Origin: JAAXVQ01 sp964604705 | Lineage (GTDB): Bacteria > Oederibacteriota > JAAXVQ01 | Reading direction: 5' to 3' | Assembly (NCBI GenBank): GCA_964604705.1 | Contig: CAZSAP010000005.1 | Coordinates: 1 to 64,000 of the forward strand | Length of the DNA: 64,000 nt | In this document: positions 9,948 through 18,323 of the stretch, one piece after another | Position numbering within the stretch: the stretch's first letter is position 1 | Layout of the letters: every line of letters begins with the position of its first letter | The notes under the pieces: generated by a model | What the model saw: the letters and a program-made list of their open reading frames with translations, nothing else | What the model was told of the DNA's origin: nothing | Databases searched by the model: none | Made by a program: the position numbers and the translations under genes

Positions 9948-9976
9948 TTGTTTTTTTTACCCAATAGGATTATGAT
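9948..9976 (+). promoter_or_regulatory. Sigma70-type promoter for the mini-protein pair
   Basis: TTGTTT at 9948-9953 and TATGAT at 9971-9976 are separated by exactly 17 nt. This places transcription start near 9983, about 44 nt before the first small ORF. The site lies in the only gap between the S66 gene and the two mini genes. Confidence 0.55.
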
Positions 9977-10026
9977 GCACCTGTTTGCGGCGTTTGCAAG
10001 AAGCATCGTCAAGGAGGCAGTCGGAC

Positions 10027-10134
10027 ATGTTCCAGTGGGCAGATGTGTTGGTGCAACTTTTTTCCGGCCTCTTGGTTATCGTTTTTATTGGGTACATGAT
10101 GTATTTGACGTTTTTTAAGAAGCGCAAAAAATAA
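10027..10134 (+). CDS. Small single-span membrane protein (35 aa), copy 1
   Basis: A 35-residue ORF starting MFQWADVLVQLFSGLL and ending in the basic tail KKRKK. It has a perfect AAGGAGG ribosome site at 10011-10017, 9 nt before ATG. A hydrophobic helix covers residues about 8-30. It is clearly paralogous to the next ORF: both carry the pattern WAD-(I/V)-LV-x2-(L/I)-FSGLL-x-(I/V)-VFI. The strong ribosome site, promoter and paralogue argue that it is real. Function unknown; the size and charge suit a membrane-associated regulator or subunit. Confidence 0.75.
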   Translation: MFQWADVLVQLFSGLLVIVFIGYMMYLTFFKKRKK

Positions 10135-10149
10135 TCCGCGAGGTTCTCT

Positions 10150-10269
10150 ATGGATTCTGAAAAGAAGCCGAAGACCGCGTTTGATTGGGCCGACATCCTG
10201 GTGAAGATATTTTCCGGATTGTTGGGTGTGGTGTTCATCGTTTTCATGATTATGTTTTGGTTCAAATAA
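10150..10269 (+). CDS. Small single-span membrane protein (39 aa), copy 2
   Basis: A 39-residue ORF, 15 nt after copy 1, with a charged N-terminus (MDSEKKPK) followed by FDWADILVKIFSGLLGVVFI and a hydrophobic end. A short GAGG lies 6 nt before the ATG. The core matches copy 1, so a tandem duplication is the simplest origin. The charged extension is at the N-terminus here and at the C-terminus in copy 1. Function unknown. Confidence 0.72.
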   Translation: MDSEKKPKTAFDWADILVKIFSGLLGVVFIVFMIMFWFK

Positions 10270-10321
10270 TCCTCCGGTAGCGTTGTGGTTTCAACCGGAT
10301 TTCCCCCAACTAAAGGTTATC

Positions 10322-11887
10322 ATGGCGCAGTCGCAAACCAATGATCCAGTCGCACACGAATTGTTTCGCACACCCTGGAGTTCCTTAGACACAGCTTGGT
10401 TGGTGGTCGTGGTCGCCCTGGGTGTGACGCATGCCCTGTGTTTCACCACTGCCTGGGACGATGCCTTTATTTCGTTTCGCATTGCCGAGCATTGGGCCCA
10501 AACCGGTGAATTGGCGTACAACCCAGGACAGGTTCAGCCTGTGGCAACAAATTTTTTTTGGGTCGTGTTACTGGCCTTGGGGAATAAACTAACCGGGCTC
10601 TCTGCGGTTCGCTGGGCTCAGATGCTGGGGAGTCTGGCAGGGGTTGGGATTTTGGCCACGGTGTTTATTGCGGTTCGCGCTTGGATCAATCGGCGCGCGG
10701 CTGTGATCGCGGGTGTGCTTTGTGCGTCGGGCGCTGCGTGGGCCGCCTGGCCCCTGGCCGGCTTGGAAACTTCGTGGTTCACCTGGATGGCCTTGGGGGG
10801 CGTTGTAACGGTCTGGTTTCACCTGCATACCTCACGCCGGAGGTGGTTGCTCGTTTCAGGTCTCTTCTGGGGGTTGGCTACCTTGACCCGCCCGGAAGGC
10901 GCCCTTTGGTTTGGATTGAGTGTGGGTGTATGGTTGGTTTATCGCTGGCGCGAATGGCGCATGCTTTTGCTCTGGCTGGGAGCGTACGCCGTGGTTTTGG
11001 TTCCGGCCCTTGGGTTTCAATGGTGGACCTTTCAAGCGTTGGTGCCCAATGCCTTTTATGCCAAGGTGCACGGGCTGACCAATGCGTCCCGGGGTTGGGC
11101 CTACGTCAAAGATTTTTTTCAAACCTATCGTTTGGTGTATGTGCTTCCGTTTATCTTGCCCGCCTTGGTGCGCGCAGACGTGCGCCAGGCGCGTTGGCAC
11201 CTCGGTGCGCTGTTGGCCGGCTGGGGACTCTGGGTGGTGGGCGTGGGCGGGGATTTCATGCCGTATCACCGCTTCTTAAGTCCGGTCTGGCCGCTGCTGT
11301 GCATCGGGTTGGGTTGGGGATTGGATCAACTGGAAACTACCTTGGTGCAATTGAAACCCTTGGCCCAAGGCGGAGCCAAAACCGTGGTTGTCACCGTAGT
11401 GGCCTTTCTGGGGTTGATGTTTGTACTCCCGACGTTTGTGGGGACACATCATGCCACGGCCCTAACCTGGGCCAACGAAGAACGTGATCGCATGCGTGTG
11501 GGGCTCTGGTTGGGCGATCACTTTTTACCCACGGACACGGTGGTGCTCAAGCCTGCGGGCATCATCCCGTATTATTCCGGGCTCGTGGCGTACGATGTGT
11601 ACAGCCTGGTGGACCGCGAGGCGGCCCGGGGCGGAACCTGGGTGCAGGAAAACTGGGTGGGTCACCAGCAGGTGAACATTCCGCGCTTGCTCGACTTGCG
11701 GCCAACCGTGGTTATTTTGGATGAACATTTGTATCCGACGGACCGTTTGCCGGAACCCGGAGGCGGGGACGACGCGGTGGAGCATGCCTGGCGGGCCGAT
11801 GCGCGTAGCCGTGAGTTCACACCCACGCGCGCCGAACTGGAACCTGGGCGTTGGCTTCAATACTTTGTGCGAAAAGGACGTCCATGA
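10322..11887 (+). CDS. GT-C fold membrane glycosyltransferase (AftB/ArnT-like)
   Basis: 521 aa with about ten hydrophobic spans. The first periplasmic loop holds the acidic catalytic motif of GT-C enzymes, WDDAFISFR (Asp46-Asp47), followed by a G-E-x5-NPG and VATNFFW pattern seen in mycobacterial AftB-like and related polyprenyl-phosphate-sugar dependent transferases. These use lipid-linked sugars on the outer face of the inner membrane. The acceptor here is unknown; envelope glycan or secreted protein are both possible. ATG 10322 follows AAAGG by 5 nt; the alternative TTG at 10283 is poorer. The end overlaps the xerD start (ATGA). Confidence 0.85.
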   Translation: MAQSQTNDPVAHELFRTPWSSLDTAWLVVVVALGVTHALCFTTAWDDAFISFRIAEHWAQTGELAYNPGQVQPVATNFFWVVLLALGNKLTGLSAVRWAQMLGSLAGVGILATVFIAVRAWINRRAAVIAGVLCASGAAWAAWPLAGLETSWFTWMALGGVVTVWFHLHTSRRRWLLVSGLFWGLATLTRPEGALWFGLSVGVWLVYRWREWRMLLLWLGAYAVVLVPALGFQWWTFQALVPNAFYAKVHGLTNASRGWAYVKDFFQTYRLVYVLPFILPALVRADVRQARWHLGALLAGWGLWVVGVGGDFMPYHRFLSPVWPLLCIGLGWGLDQLETTLVQLKPLAQGGAKTVVVTVVAFLGLMFVLPTFVGTHHATALTWANEERDRMRVGLWLGDHFLPTDTVVLKPAGIIPYYSGLVAYDVYSLVDREAARGGTWVQENWVGHQQVNIPRLLDLRPTVVILDEHLYPTDRLPEPGGGDDAVEHAWRADARSREFTPTRAELEPGRWLQYFVRKGRP

Positions 11888-12774
11888 ATCTCAATCCTCC
11901 CTGGCTCAAGGAATTCATGCTCACCTTGTCCGCGGAAAAGGGACTTTCACCGGCCACGCTCTCGGCCTATCGTAGCGACATTCAGCAATACTTGCTTTTC
12001 TTAGATAAACAGGGCCTGGCGTTTGATCCGCACCAACCGCCTTCACGCGAGGTCTTGCAGCACTTTTTGGAGGAATGGCGTCTTCAAGCCAAAGCCTCGG
12101 CCACCATTGTGCGGGCCATTGTAACCTTGCGTTCGGTACATCGTTTCTTGAAAAACGAAGGGTTGACCACGACGGATCCCACCGAGGATTTTGAATCGTA
12201 CCGTCTCTGGAAAAAATTACCCGACGTGTTGAGCGTCGACGAGGTTGGAACCTTGTTGCGGGCTCCGGACTTGGAGTCCAAACACGGGCTGCGCGATCGG
12301 GCCATGTTGGAGCTGCTCTACGCCACGGGTTTGCGTGTTTCGGAATTGGTGGGCTTGACCCCGGAGCAGATTCATTGGAAAGAAACCTATCTGCGCGTGA
12401 TGGGGAAGGGGCGGAAAGAACGCGTGGTCCCAGTGGGGCGTACGGCGTTGGCCATAACCGAACGGTATCTCAAGTCGCGGGAACAGGTTGACCCGAAGGG
12501 GGCGCTGTTTGTGGCGCGTGGAACCAAGGGGTTTTCACGGGTCGGATTTTGGAAGCTGATTCGACGTTACGCCCAACAAGCGGGCATCGAGAAGGAAATC
12601 TCGCCGCATACCCTGCGGCATTCGTTTGCCACGCATTTGTTGGCCGGCGGGGCGGATCTGCGCATTGTGCAGGAGATGCTCGGACATGCGGACATTTCAA
12701 CCACGCAGATTTATACGCACGTCGATCGTGGACGCTTAAAGGAAGTGCATCGCAAGTTTCATCCAAGGTCGTAA
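11884..12774 (+). CDS. xerD: Tyrosine recombinase XerD/XerC type
   Basis: 296 aa, standard Xer length. The N-terminal SAM-like core-binding domain starts WLKEFMLTLSAEKGLSPATLSAYRSDI. The catalytic residues are all present: Arg151 (GLRVSEL), Lys175 (GKGRKER), His242 and Arg245 (HTLRHSF), His268 (LGHADIS) and Tyr277 (IYTHV). It should resolve chromosome dimers at a dif site with FtsK; nothing around it suggests an integrative element. XerC versus XerD cannot be separated safely without alignment. It starts inside the end of the GT-C gene and is followed by a structured element (12783-12898). Confidence 0.92.
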   Translation: MNLNPPWLKEFMLTLSAEKGLSPATLSAYRSDIQQYLLFLDKQGLAFDPHQPPSREVLQHFLEEWRLQAKASATIVRAIVTLRSVHRFLKNEGLTTTDPTEDFESYRLWKKLPDVLSVDEVGTLLRAPDLESKHGLRDRAMLELLYATGLRVSELVGLTPEQIHWKETYLRVMGKGRKERVVPVGRTALAITERYLKSREQVDPKGALFVARGTKGFSRVGFWKLIRRYAQQAGIEKEISPHTLRHSFATHLLAGGADLRIVQEMLGHADISTTQIYTHVDRGRLKEVHRKFHPRS

Positions 12775-12782
12775 ATGACCAG

Positions 12783-12898
12783 GTGCCGTTGCCGCATAGG
12801 TTCGAAAGACGCTCGCCTCAAGTGAGGCTCGCTCAGATCGGACTTCCGTTGGCGAAACGGATGTCCTCTATGCTTTCTCACGCATGCAGCAACGGCAC
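12783..12898. ncRNA. Closed structured element of 116 nt, unknown class
   Basis: The outer arms 12783-12797 and 12884-12898 are complementary over 15 positions with a single C/A mismatch (core GTGCCGTTGC with GCAACGGCAC). Inside are two further hairpins: GCCTC-AAGT-GAGGC, and GGAC-CCGTT-GGCGA-AACGG-GTCC with a TT/AT internal loop. There is no T-run after it, so it is not a plain terminator. It fills nearly the whole spacer between xerD and the tRNA nucleotidyltransferase-type gene. It could be a structured RNA, a 5' leader or a small palindromic mobile repeat (MITE/REP-like). No second copy was noticed in the window. Confidence 0.4.
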
Positions 12899-12924
12899 AT
12901 ATATAAAACCAGAAAAGGTGAACC

Positions 12925-14223
12925 ATGCGGATTGCGTTCTCGGAATTCTCAGCTTCCAACCGTCGTATGCTTGAGCACATCCGGCGGATCGCGGACGCGC
13001 AAAAGGTGACGGCGTTTTTGGTCGGAGGACCTGTGCGGGATGCCTTGCTCAAGCAGCCGTGTGGGGATTTGGATGTCAGCGTGGAAGGGGATGGCCGTAA
13101 AGTAGCACGTTCCCTGGCGCAGGAGACCGAGGGCGTGTGCACCGAACATCCGCGTTTTGGTACCGCGCGCGTGACCTGGGAAGACGGAAGGCACGTGGAC
13201 ATGGCCACAACGCGTACGGAAACCTACGATCATCCCGGGGCTTTGCCCCAGGTAGCACGTGCCAGCATTCAGGCGGACTTGAGTCGGCGTGATTTTTCCA
13301 TCAATGCCATGGCTGTCTATCTCAATACCCCGAAACGCGGTGAGGTTTTGGATGTGTTGGGTGGGCAAGACGATCTGCGGCGCAAACAGTTGCGTATTTT
13401 GCATGCAGGTAGTTTTCAAGACGACCCGACCCGCATGTTTCGCATTCTGCGTTTTGCGCAACGCTTGGGGTTTTCCGTAGAGTCCGGAACACAGAAGGCT
13501 TGGCAACGTGCCTTGGATGAAAACGCGCTGAGAACCTTAAGTCCGTCACGCTGGTTTCATGAAGTGGAATGCGCGTTGCGTGAGTTGGATGCCTTTGCGG
13601 CGTTGCATGCCTTGCACCTTTCAGGGATCTTGGAACAAGTACTACCAGGTATATGTTTAAGCGATAAAGCCCAAGGGAAATACGCCGAGCTTTATCTGCA
13701 GCATCCCGACCTTCACCTCCAAGACGTGGATACAACACTGGTGCGGATGCTGGCGTGTTTCTCGGCTACTCCGCGCTCGATTTTAGAACCGGTACTGCAT
13801 GCGGCGGGAGTGAATCACCTTTGGCAACAAAGCTGGCATTGGCATTGGAGCCATGCGCAGGACCTGGTGGCGCGCTTGCAAGGCCCGCGTCTTGCCCCGT
13901 ACACCTTGGTGACGGAATTGCGCAGCGCCTCCGTTGAAAATGTCCTGGTCTTGGCAGCCCAATGTGGGGCCAAAGCCAAAACATGGTTGCTGCCTTACTT
14001 GAATCAGTACCGGACGTGTAGTCCGAAACTCAAAGGCGGCGATTTGAAGATGTTGGGGATTAAGCCGGGTCCTGAGTTTGCACGGGTTCTGGAAGCGTTG
14101 CTCAAGGCACGCTTGGAAGGTGCGGTCACGACGCAAGCCGATGAAATCCGTTGGGTACGTACCGAGCTCGTTGAGAGTGTTGGTGCCGGTACAGGGGTTG
14201 ACGCTCCACGTAAAAAACGGTAA
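12925..14223 (+). CDS. tRNA nucleotidyltransferase / poly(A) polymerase family protein
   Basis: 432 aa. The nucleotidyltransferase head contains FLVGGPVRDALL (GGxVRD at residues 34-39) and the metal-binding DLDVSV (residues 48-52), followed by the family motifs RRDFSINAMA and DDPTRMFRILRFAQRLGF. These are class II CCA-adding enzyme/poly(A) polymerase I hallmarks. It either adds or repairs tRNA CCA ends or adds A tails; these cannot be separated by eye. The C-terminal part is not an HD domain. ATG 12925 follows AAAAGG by 6 nt. Confidence 0.9.
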   Translation: MRIAFSEFSASNRRMLEHIRRIADAQKVTAFLVGGPVRDALLKQPCGDLDVSVEGDGRKVARSLAQETEGVCTEHPRFGTARVTWEDGRHVDMATTRTETYDHPGALPQVARASIQADLSRRDFSINAMAVYLNTPKRGEVLDVLGGQDDLRRKQLRILHAGSFQDDPTRMFRILRFAQRLGFSVESGTQKAWQRALDENALRTLSPSRWFHEVECALRELDAFAALHALHLSGILEQVLPGICLSDKAQGKYAELYLQHPDLHLQDVDTTLVRMLACFSATPRSILEPVLHAAGVNHLWQQSWHWHWSHAQDLVARLQGPRLAPYTLVTELRSASVENVLVLAAQCGAKAKTWLLPYLNQYRTCSPKLKGGDLKMLGIKPGPEFARVLEALLKARLEGAVTTQADEIRWVRTELVESVGAGTGVDAPRKKR

Positions 14224-14263
14224 TCTTCTGTTGGATTAACATTTATTTAATTCAAGGTGATGC

Positions 14264-16333
14264 ATGAAACCTGTTTCCAAACAAACCGTGTCTCAGAAAA
14301 ACCATGTGGCCGCCACTCGGCCGGCCGATAACCTCGATGCCTGGGTATGGCCTGTCTCCGAAACCGTATTCTTAATCGGCTTGTTTGTGGTGGCTTGGTT
14401 GGCTAAGTTGATTTGCTTGGGGCAGTACGCAACCTCCCCAGATTTTGCCTACCCCGTGGGCGATGCTGAAACCTACCTCAACCAAGCGCGGGCCATTCTA
14501 AGCACGGGAAAATGGCTGGGGGATACAGTCCCGTTTCAAACACCCTTGTACCCCATGTTTGTGGCCGTCTGTTTGGCCATGTCCAAACAAAGTGTGTTCT
14601 TTGTGCGCCTGGTACAGATAACCCTGGGTGCGGGGCAATGTGTGTTGATTTATCTCCTTGCGAAAAAATGGTATCCGAACACCCGTTGGGTTGCAAGCTT
14701 AGCCGGTGTACTAACCCTTGGCTATGGATTGTTAACGTTTTTTGAAATCGACTTATTGGGGATTTCTTTGGCCCTGTTCATGTCCAGTGTGACCCTGCTG
14801 AGTTTGATCCGGGCTCAGCAAACCGGTAAGGTGCGCTGGGCGGGTTTGGCCGGGGTGGCTTTCGGGTTGGCGGTTTTGGAACGCGCCAATTTGTTGCTCT
14901 TCTTACCGGTCGCCTTGTGGTACTTGGCCAGCCGGTTTTCTTTGGATTTTAAGACAATGAAAAATTGGGCCTGGAAACCCACATTGGTTTTTTTTGTAGG
15001 TTCAATACTGATGATTTTGCCTGTGACCGTACACAATGCCCGTGTGAGCGGTGACTTTGTCTTGCTCACATCCAATGCAGGTGTGAATATGTTCCTGGGG
15101 AACAACCCCAAAGCCCAAGGCGTTTTTTACGTACCGGAAGAAACTGGCTTGACCAATTTCGGTATGGATGCATCCATGGTGACCGTGGCTGAGAAAGAAC
15201 TCGGACGCTCGCTAAAACCCTCGGAGGTTTCACGTTTTTGGTCACGTAAGGCCTGGGTCTTTTGGCTGGAACAACCCGGTGCGGCGCTGCGCCTGTACGG
15301 AGAAAAGCTGCGCATGCTCATGAGTCGGGAAGAACCGCCGAACCATTTGAGCTATGAATTCATGCGGCGCCAGATGGTGACCTTTTTAGGCTGGCTGTTT
15401 GTAGACTTTGGATGGATCGCACCTTTGGCGGCATTGGGATTGTACTTCCAAATTCGCAAAGGCTTAACCGCAACCACGTGGCTGCTGGTCGGGTACCTTG
15501 TGGCCTTGATACTCTCATTGCTTCCGTTTTTCATTACCGACCGGTATCGACTGCCTTTGGTACCCATACTGATTCTGTTTGCGGCCCTTGGAATTGTGGA
15601 AACACTGCGCCTGGTGCTGGCCAGACAGTGGAAAGATTTAGGGTGGGCTGGTTTGGTGTGGGGTGTGACCCTCTGGCTTGTCTTGTCACCGACCGGGCAG
15701 CGGTTTTCGTTTGCGCACACACGCACCATGCTCGCCGGGCGCTTGGTGGACCGCAGTTACCGTGAACCCAAAGCCGGCAATCCGGACATGATTAAAGCCA
15801 TTTTGGAATTTAAGCAAGCCCTTGAGGAGTCGCCACGCCACATCCCGGCTCATTTAAGGCTGGCGGGTGTGTACCAGGCGATTGGTTGTTTCAATGGAGC
15901 TTTGCGCTTGGCGGAAAAAGTGGAGCGCATATCGGGACCTGGTTCGGCCGACACGGTCAAAACCAATGCGCGCAATGCCTTGACCCATGCAGGCAGTGAT
16001 GCGGTAGCCGAGACTGCGTTACCCCAGACCCTCTTCGAACAAGCGCTGGCTGCAGAAGCCGCTGGGGATACCCGATTCGCCGAACGGCATTTCCGGAAAA
16101 TCCTTTCCCAAAACCCATACCATGTACCTGCCTATGAGCATCTGGGGAACCTCTACCTGAAACGGGGAGAAAAAGCCATGGCCGTGGATGTGCTTCGCGA
16201 CGGTGTGCGCCGCAACCCGGGTGTGGTACCGCTCCTGGATGCCCTGGCCGAGGCTGCCTTCCAAAACGGAAACATTGCCGAAGCCACTCGCCTTAAGACA
16301 CAAGCCGAACAAGCGCGGCAGAAGAACGAGTAA
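14264..16333 (+). CDS. GT-C membrane glycosyltransferase with C-terminal TPRs
   Basis: 689 aa. Residues about 25-490 contain many hydrophobic spans of a PMT_2/ArnT-type dolichyl- or undecaprenyl-phosphate sugar transferase, with the first-loop Asp in YPVGDAETYL (about residue 67). Residues about 520-689 form TPR-like helices (AHLRLAGVYQAIGCFNGALRLAEK; AYEHLGNLYLKRGEKAMAVDVLRDG). PMT-like GT-C enzymes transfer mannose or similar sugars to Ser/Thr of exported proteins, and a periplasmic or cytoplasmic TPR tail could bind acceptors. Together with the GT2-TPR gene at 5909 and the Thr/Pro-rich exoproteins downstream this makes an O-glycosylation role attractive but unproven. Ribosome site AAGGTGA directly precedes ATG 14264. 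Confidence 0.85.
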   Translation: MKPVSKQTVSQKNHVAATRPADNLDAWVWPVSETVFLIGLFVVAWLAKLICLGQYATSPDFAYPVGDAETYLNQARAILSTGKWLGDTVPFQTPLYPMFVAVCLAMSKQSVFFVRLVQITLGAGQCVLIYLLAKKWYPNTRWVASLAGVLTLGYGLLTFFEIDLLGISLALFMSSVTLLSLIRAQQTGKVRWAGLAGVAFGLAVLERANLLLFLPVALWYLASRFSLDFKTMKNWAWKPTLVFFVGSILMILPVTVHNARVSGDFVLLTSNAGVNMFLGNNPKAQGVFYVPEETGLTNFGMDASMVTVAEKELGRSLKPSEVSRFWSRKAWVFWLEQPGAALRLYGEKLRMLMSREEPPNHLSYEFMRRQMVTFLGWLFVDFGWIAPLAALGLYFQIRKGLTATTWLLVGYLVALILSLLPFFITDRYRLPLVPILILFAALGIVETLRLVLARQWKDLGWAGLVWGVTLWLVLSPTGQRFSFAHTRTMLAGRLVDRSYREPKAGNPDMIKAILEFKQALEESPRHIPAHLRLAGVYQAIGCFNGALRLAEKVERISGPGSADTVKTNARNALTHAGSDAVAETALPQTLFEQALAAEAAGDTRFAERHFRKILSQNPYHVPAYEHLGNLYLKRGEKAMAVDVLRDGVRRNPGVVPLLDALAEAAFQNGNIAEATRLKTQAEQARQKNE

Positions 16334-16340
16334 GTTTTTT

Positions 16341-16402
16341 AGAGGGGAGCCCATCCTAAGGGGTGACCCTAGGCCTCTGAAAGACCTAGATTGAAATCTA
16401 GG
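16341..16402 (+). promoter_or_regulatory. Two hairpins in the leader of the 16563 gene
   Basis: Within the 229-nt spacer 16334-16562, AGAGG (16341-16345) pairs with CCTCT (16374-16378) and encloses CCTA...GGG-TGA-CCC-TAGG. A second perfect 7-bp hairpin CCTAGAT-TGAA-ATCTAGG lies at 16385-16402. No T-run follows, so they are more likely leader structure than a terminator. No riboswitch class was recognised, and the rest of the spacer up to the AAAGGAG at 16546 shows nothing clear. Confidence 0.35.
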
Positions 16403-16562
16403 CGATGGTTGTATACGTCTTTAAGACTTTCTGGGGATGATGGACGCTCACGTTGCTTTCTTGTTTTGGGCGTTTCTTCTTCCAGTTCTGCGGTTTGCCT
16501 TCCGATACTTCCTTTGCGTTTATCGTTCTTTGCGCTTGTTATTTCAAAGGAGCCTAACTATA

Positions 16563-18323
16563 ATGAAAAAGATTTTTTCATCAAACCCAAGCGGGGTGAT
16601 CGCATTGAAAATCATTAAACTATTATTAAGTTGTCTTGGGCTTCTTACGCTCACGGGATTGTCGTATGGGCTTGACGGATTTGATTTACAAATTGCGGGT
16701 AGTACTACCATTACTGCTGGGAGTTCTTTAACTGTTACAATCCGGGGGCTTCAGGGTGGAAGCACTGATTCGAGTTACAATGGTACTGCAACAGTATCTG
16801 TTTCACCTAATCCAGGAACAATTTCAACAGGAACCGGTACACCAACTACGTTGCATTTTTCGAGTGGCAACTGTACCGAAACAAGTTTAACGTTGCGAGG
16901 GGCAGGAAATATTCGGATCACCATCAAAGACAATGCAAGTGCGGCTCAAACCACCTTTGATCCAGTTACAGTACAACCTGGAACACCGCACCATCTAATT
17001 CTCCTTCGGCATAGCCCTGAGATCCAAGAAGTTTTGACTCCTGGCATTGCTCCAGGGTGGAATTATCATGGGGTTACCATAAGTGCGGGAGTACCGGTGG
17101 CGGTCTCAGCAGTTGCGGTTGACCAATACTATAACGCATGTACTGGCACCGCGTTTACATTTGGTTTGCAAATTCCAACATCACCGTATTACTCGAATAA
17201 TAATGTTATCGCTAATACCATAACGGGTTTTGCATCTTTTGCGATTTGGACTCCGTCATCTTTAAGCAGTACGGGTGAAAGGTATGATTTTTCACTTAGT
17301 TCATCTCCTCTGTATCAAGCCTCGTTGACAAATTTGACCAATTGGATTTATGCGCCCAACAATGCCTATATGTGGATCGATGCACCGAGTACGGTTGTAG
17401 CTGGCGTTCCTTTTTATATTACGGTGGCCGCAACCAGTTTGAGTACCCGTACGGCACCTGCTACGTGGGTGAACTATTCATTTAGTTTGAATCCGAAACT
17501 GGTTGACGGCAGTGGAGCTGTGGGGCATGGAACATTGACTCCATCCTTAATTACTTTGAGTGGTGGTACGGCGAATCTTTGGTGTACGTACCCATCGGCT
17601 GAGCGTATGCGAATTGTTCCTGTATGTGTTGACTCGGTTTCAGGCAAAACGTTTGTCGAAGGGTTTTATCAGGTTATAGATGTTGTTCCTGCCGCGCCTG
17701 CCGCGCCTTTGACCATCGCGGTCTCGCCCGCGAACCTTCAAGCGCAAAAGACAGCGGTTATCTCTGTAACCGTACGCGACGCGTATCTCAATCCGGTTCC
17801 AGGAGCTGCTGTGAATTTTGATAAGATCTCTGGAGCAGGTGACTCGTCCATTAGCGCTCCATCGGCGCAGACAGACACAAACGGTTTGGCGACCATCACG
17901 TTTCAGGGCGGAATCGTTAACGAAATTGCGACGGTCCGCGTCACGGTGGGGAGCATTGTTCAGAATGTGAACATCAACATTTCCGTTGCGCCGCCCTCGG
18001 GTGGAGAAATGATTAATTACCCCAATCCCTTTAATCCGCTTTCGCAAAAAACCTCGATTAACTACTATTTGAAAGCCGATTCAGAAGTGGAAATCAAGAT
18101 TTACGACGCGTTTGGTCGTATGGTACTTAGCAAGAAAATAGCCGCCGGTCAGGGAAGCGGGGATTATGCCACGGCAACAGCCAGTGGAGGTTCCAGTTTC
18201 ATGTGGGACGGGTGCAATGGCGAAGGGCAGAAGGTGGGCAATGGGATCTACGTGGTCAAGGTGATCGCGCGCAACAGTGTTGAAGTTCAGAAATTTACTC
18301 GCCGCGTGGGGGTGTTGAAATGA
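16563..18323 (+). CDS. Secreted Ig-like repeat protein with sorting-like C-terminal domain
   Basis: 586 aa. A basic N-terminus and hydrophobic stretch (LLLSCLGLLTLTGLSYG) form a signal peptide of about 38 residues. Beta-rich repeats follow, then a Big_1/invasin-like Ig domain (LTIAVSPANLQAQKTAVISVTVRD..., ending in TFQGG) at about residues 380-475. The last 100 residues are the common tail: INYPNPFNP, IYDAFGRMV, MWDGCNGEGQKVGNGIYVVKV. This tail resembles FlgD Ig-like and type A sorting domains. ATG 16563 is chosen because AAAGGAG lies at 16546-16552 and it starts a good signal peptide; the upstream in-frame ATG at 16437 lacks both. The stop overlaps the next gene (ATGA), coupling it to a PorV-like protein. 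Confidence 0.8.
   Translation: MKKIFSSNPSGVIALKIIKLLLSCLGLLTLTGLSYGLDGFDLQIAGSTTITAGSSLTVTIRGLQGGSTDSSYNGTATVSVSPNPGTISTGTGTPTTLHFSSGNCTETSLTLRGAGNIRITIKDNASAAQTTFDPVTVQPGTPHHLILLRHSPEIQEVLTPGIAPGWNYHGVTISAGVPVAVSAVAVDQYYNACTGTAFTFGLQIPTSPYYSNNNVIANTITGFASFAIWTPSSLSSTGERYDFSLSSSPLYQASLTNLTNWIYAPNNAYMWIDAPSTVVAGVPFYITVAATSLSTRTAPATWVNYSFSLNPKLVDGSGAVGHGTLTPSLITLSGGTANLWCTYPSAERMRIVPVCVDSVSGKTFVEGFYQVIDVVPAAPAAPLTIAVSPANLQAQKTAVISVTVRDAYLNPVPGAAVNFDKISGAGDSSISAPSAQTDTNGLATITFQGGIVNEIATVRVTVGSIVQNVNINISVAPPSGGEMINYPNPFNPLSQKTSINYYLKADSEVEIKIYDAFGRMVLSKKIAAGQGSGDYATATASGGSSFMWDGCNGEGQKVGNGIYVVKVIARNSVEVQKFTRRVGVLK

Noticed and set aside
11884..12774. Integrase of a mobile element
   Set aside because: Length and all catalytic positions fit housekeeping XerC/D, it is translationally coupled to an envelope gene, and no attachment sites or phage/plasmid genes are nearby.
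12798..12812. tRNA-like GGTTCGAAA T-loop
   Set aside because: No acceptor stem, D-arm or anticodon arm can be drawn around it; the surrounding pairs belong to the 116-nt element.
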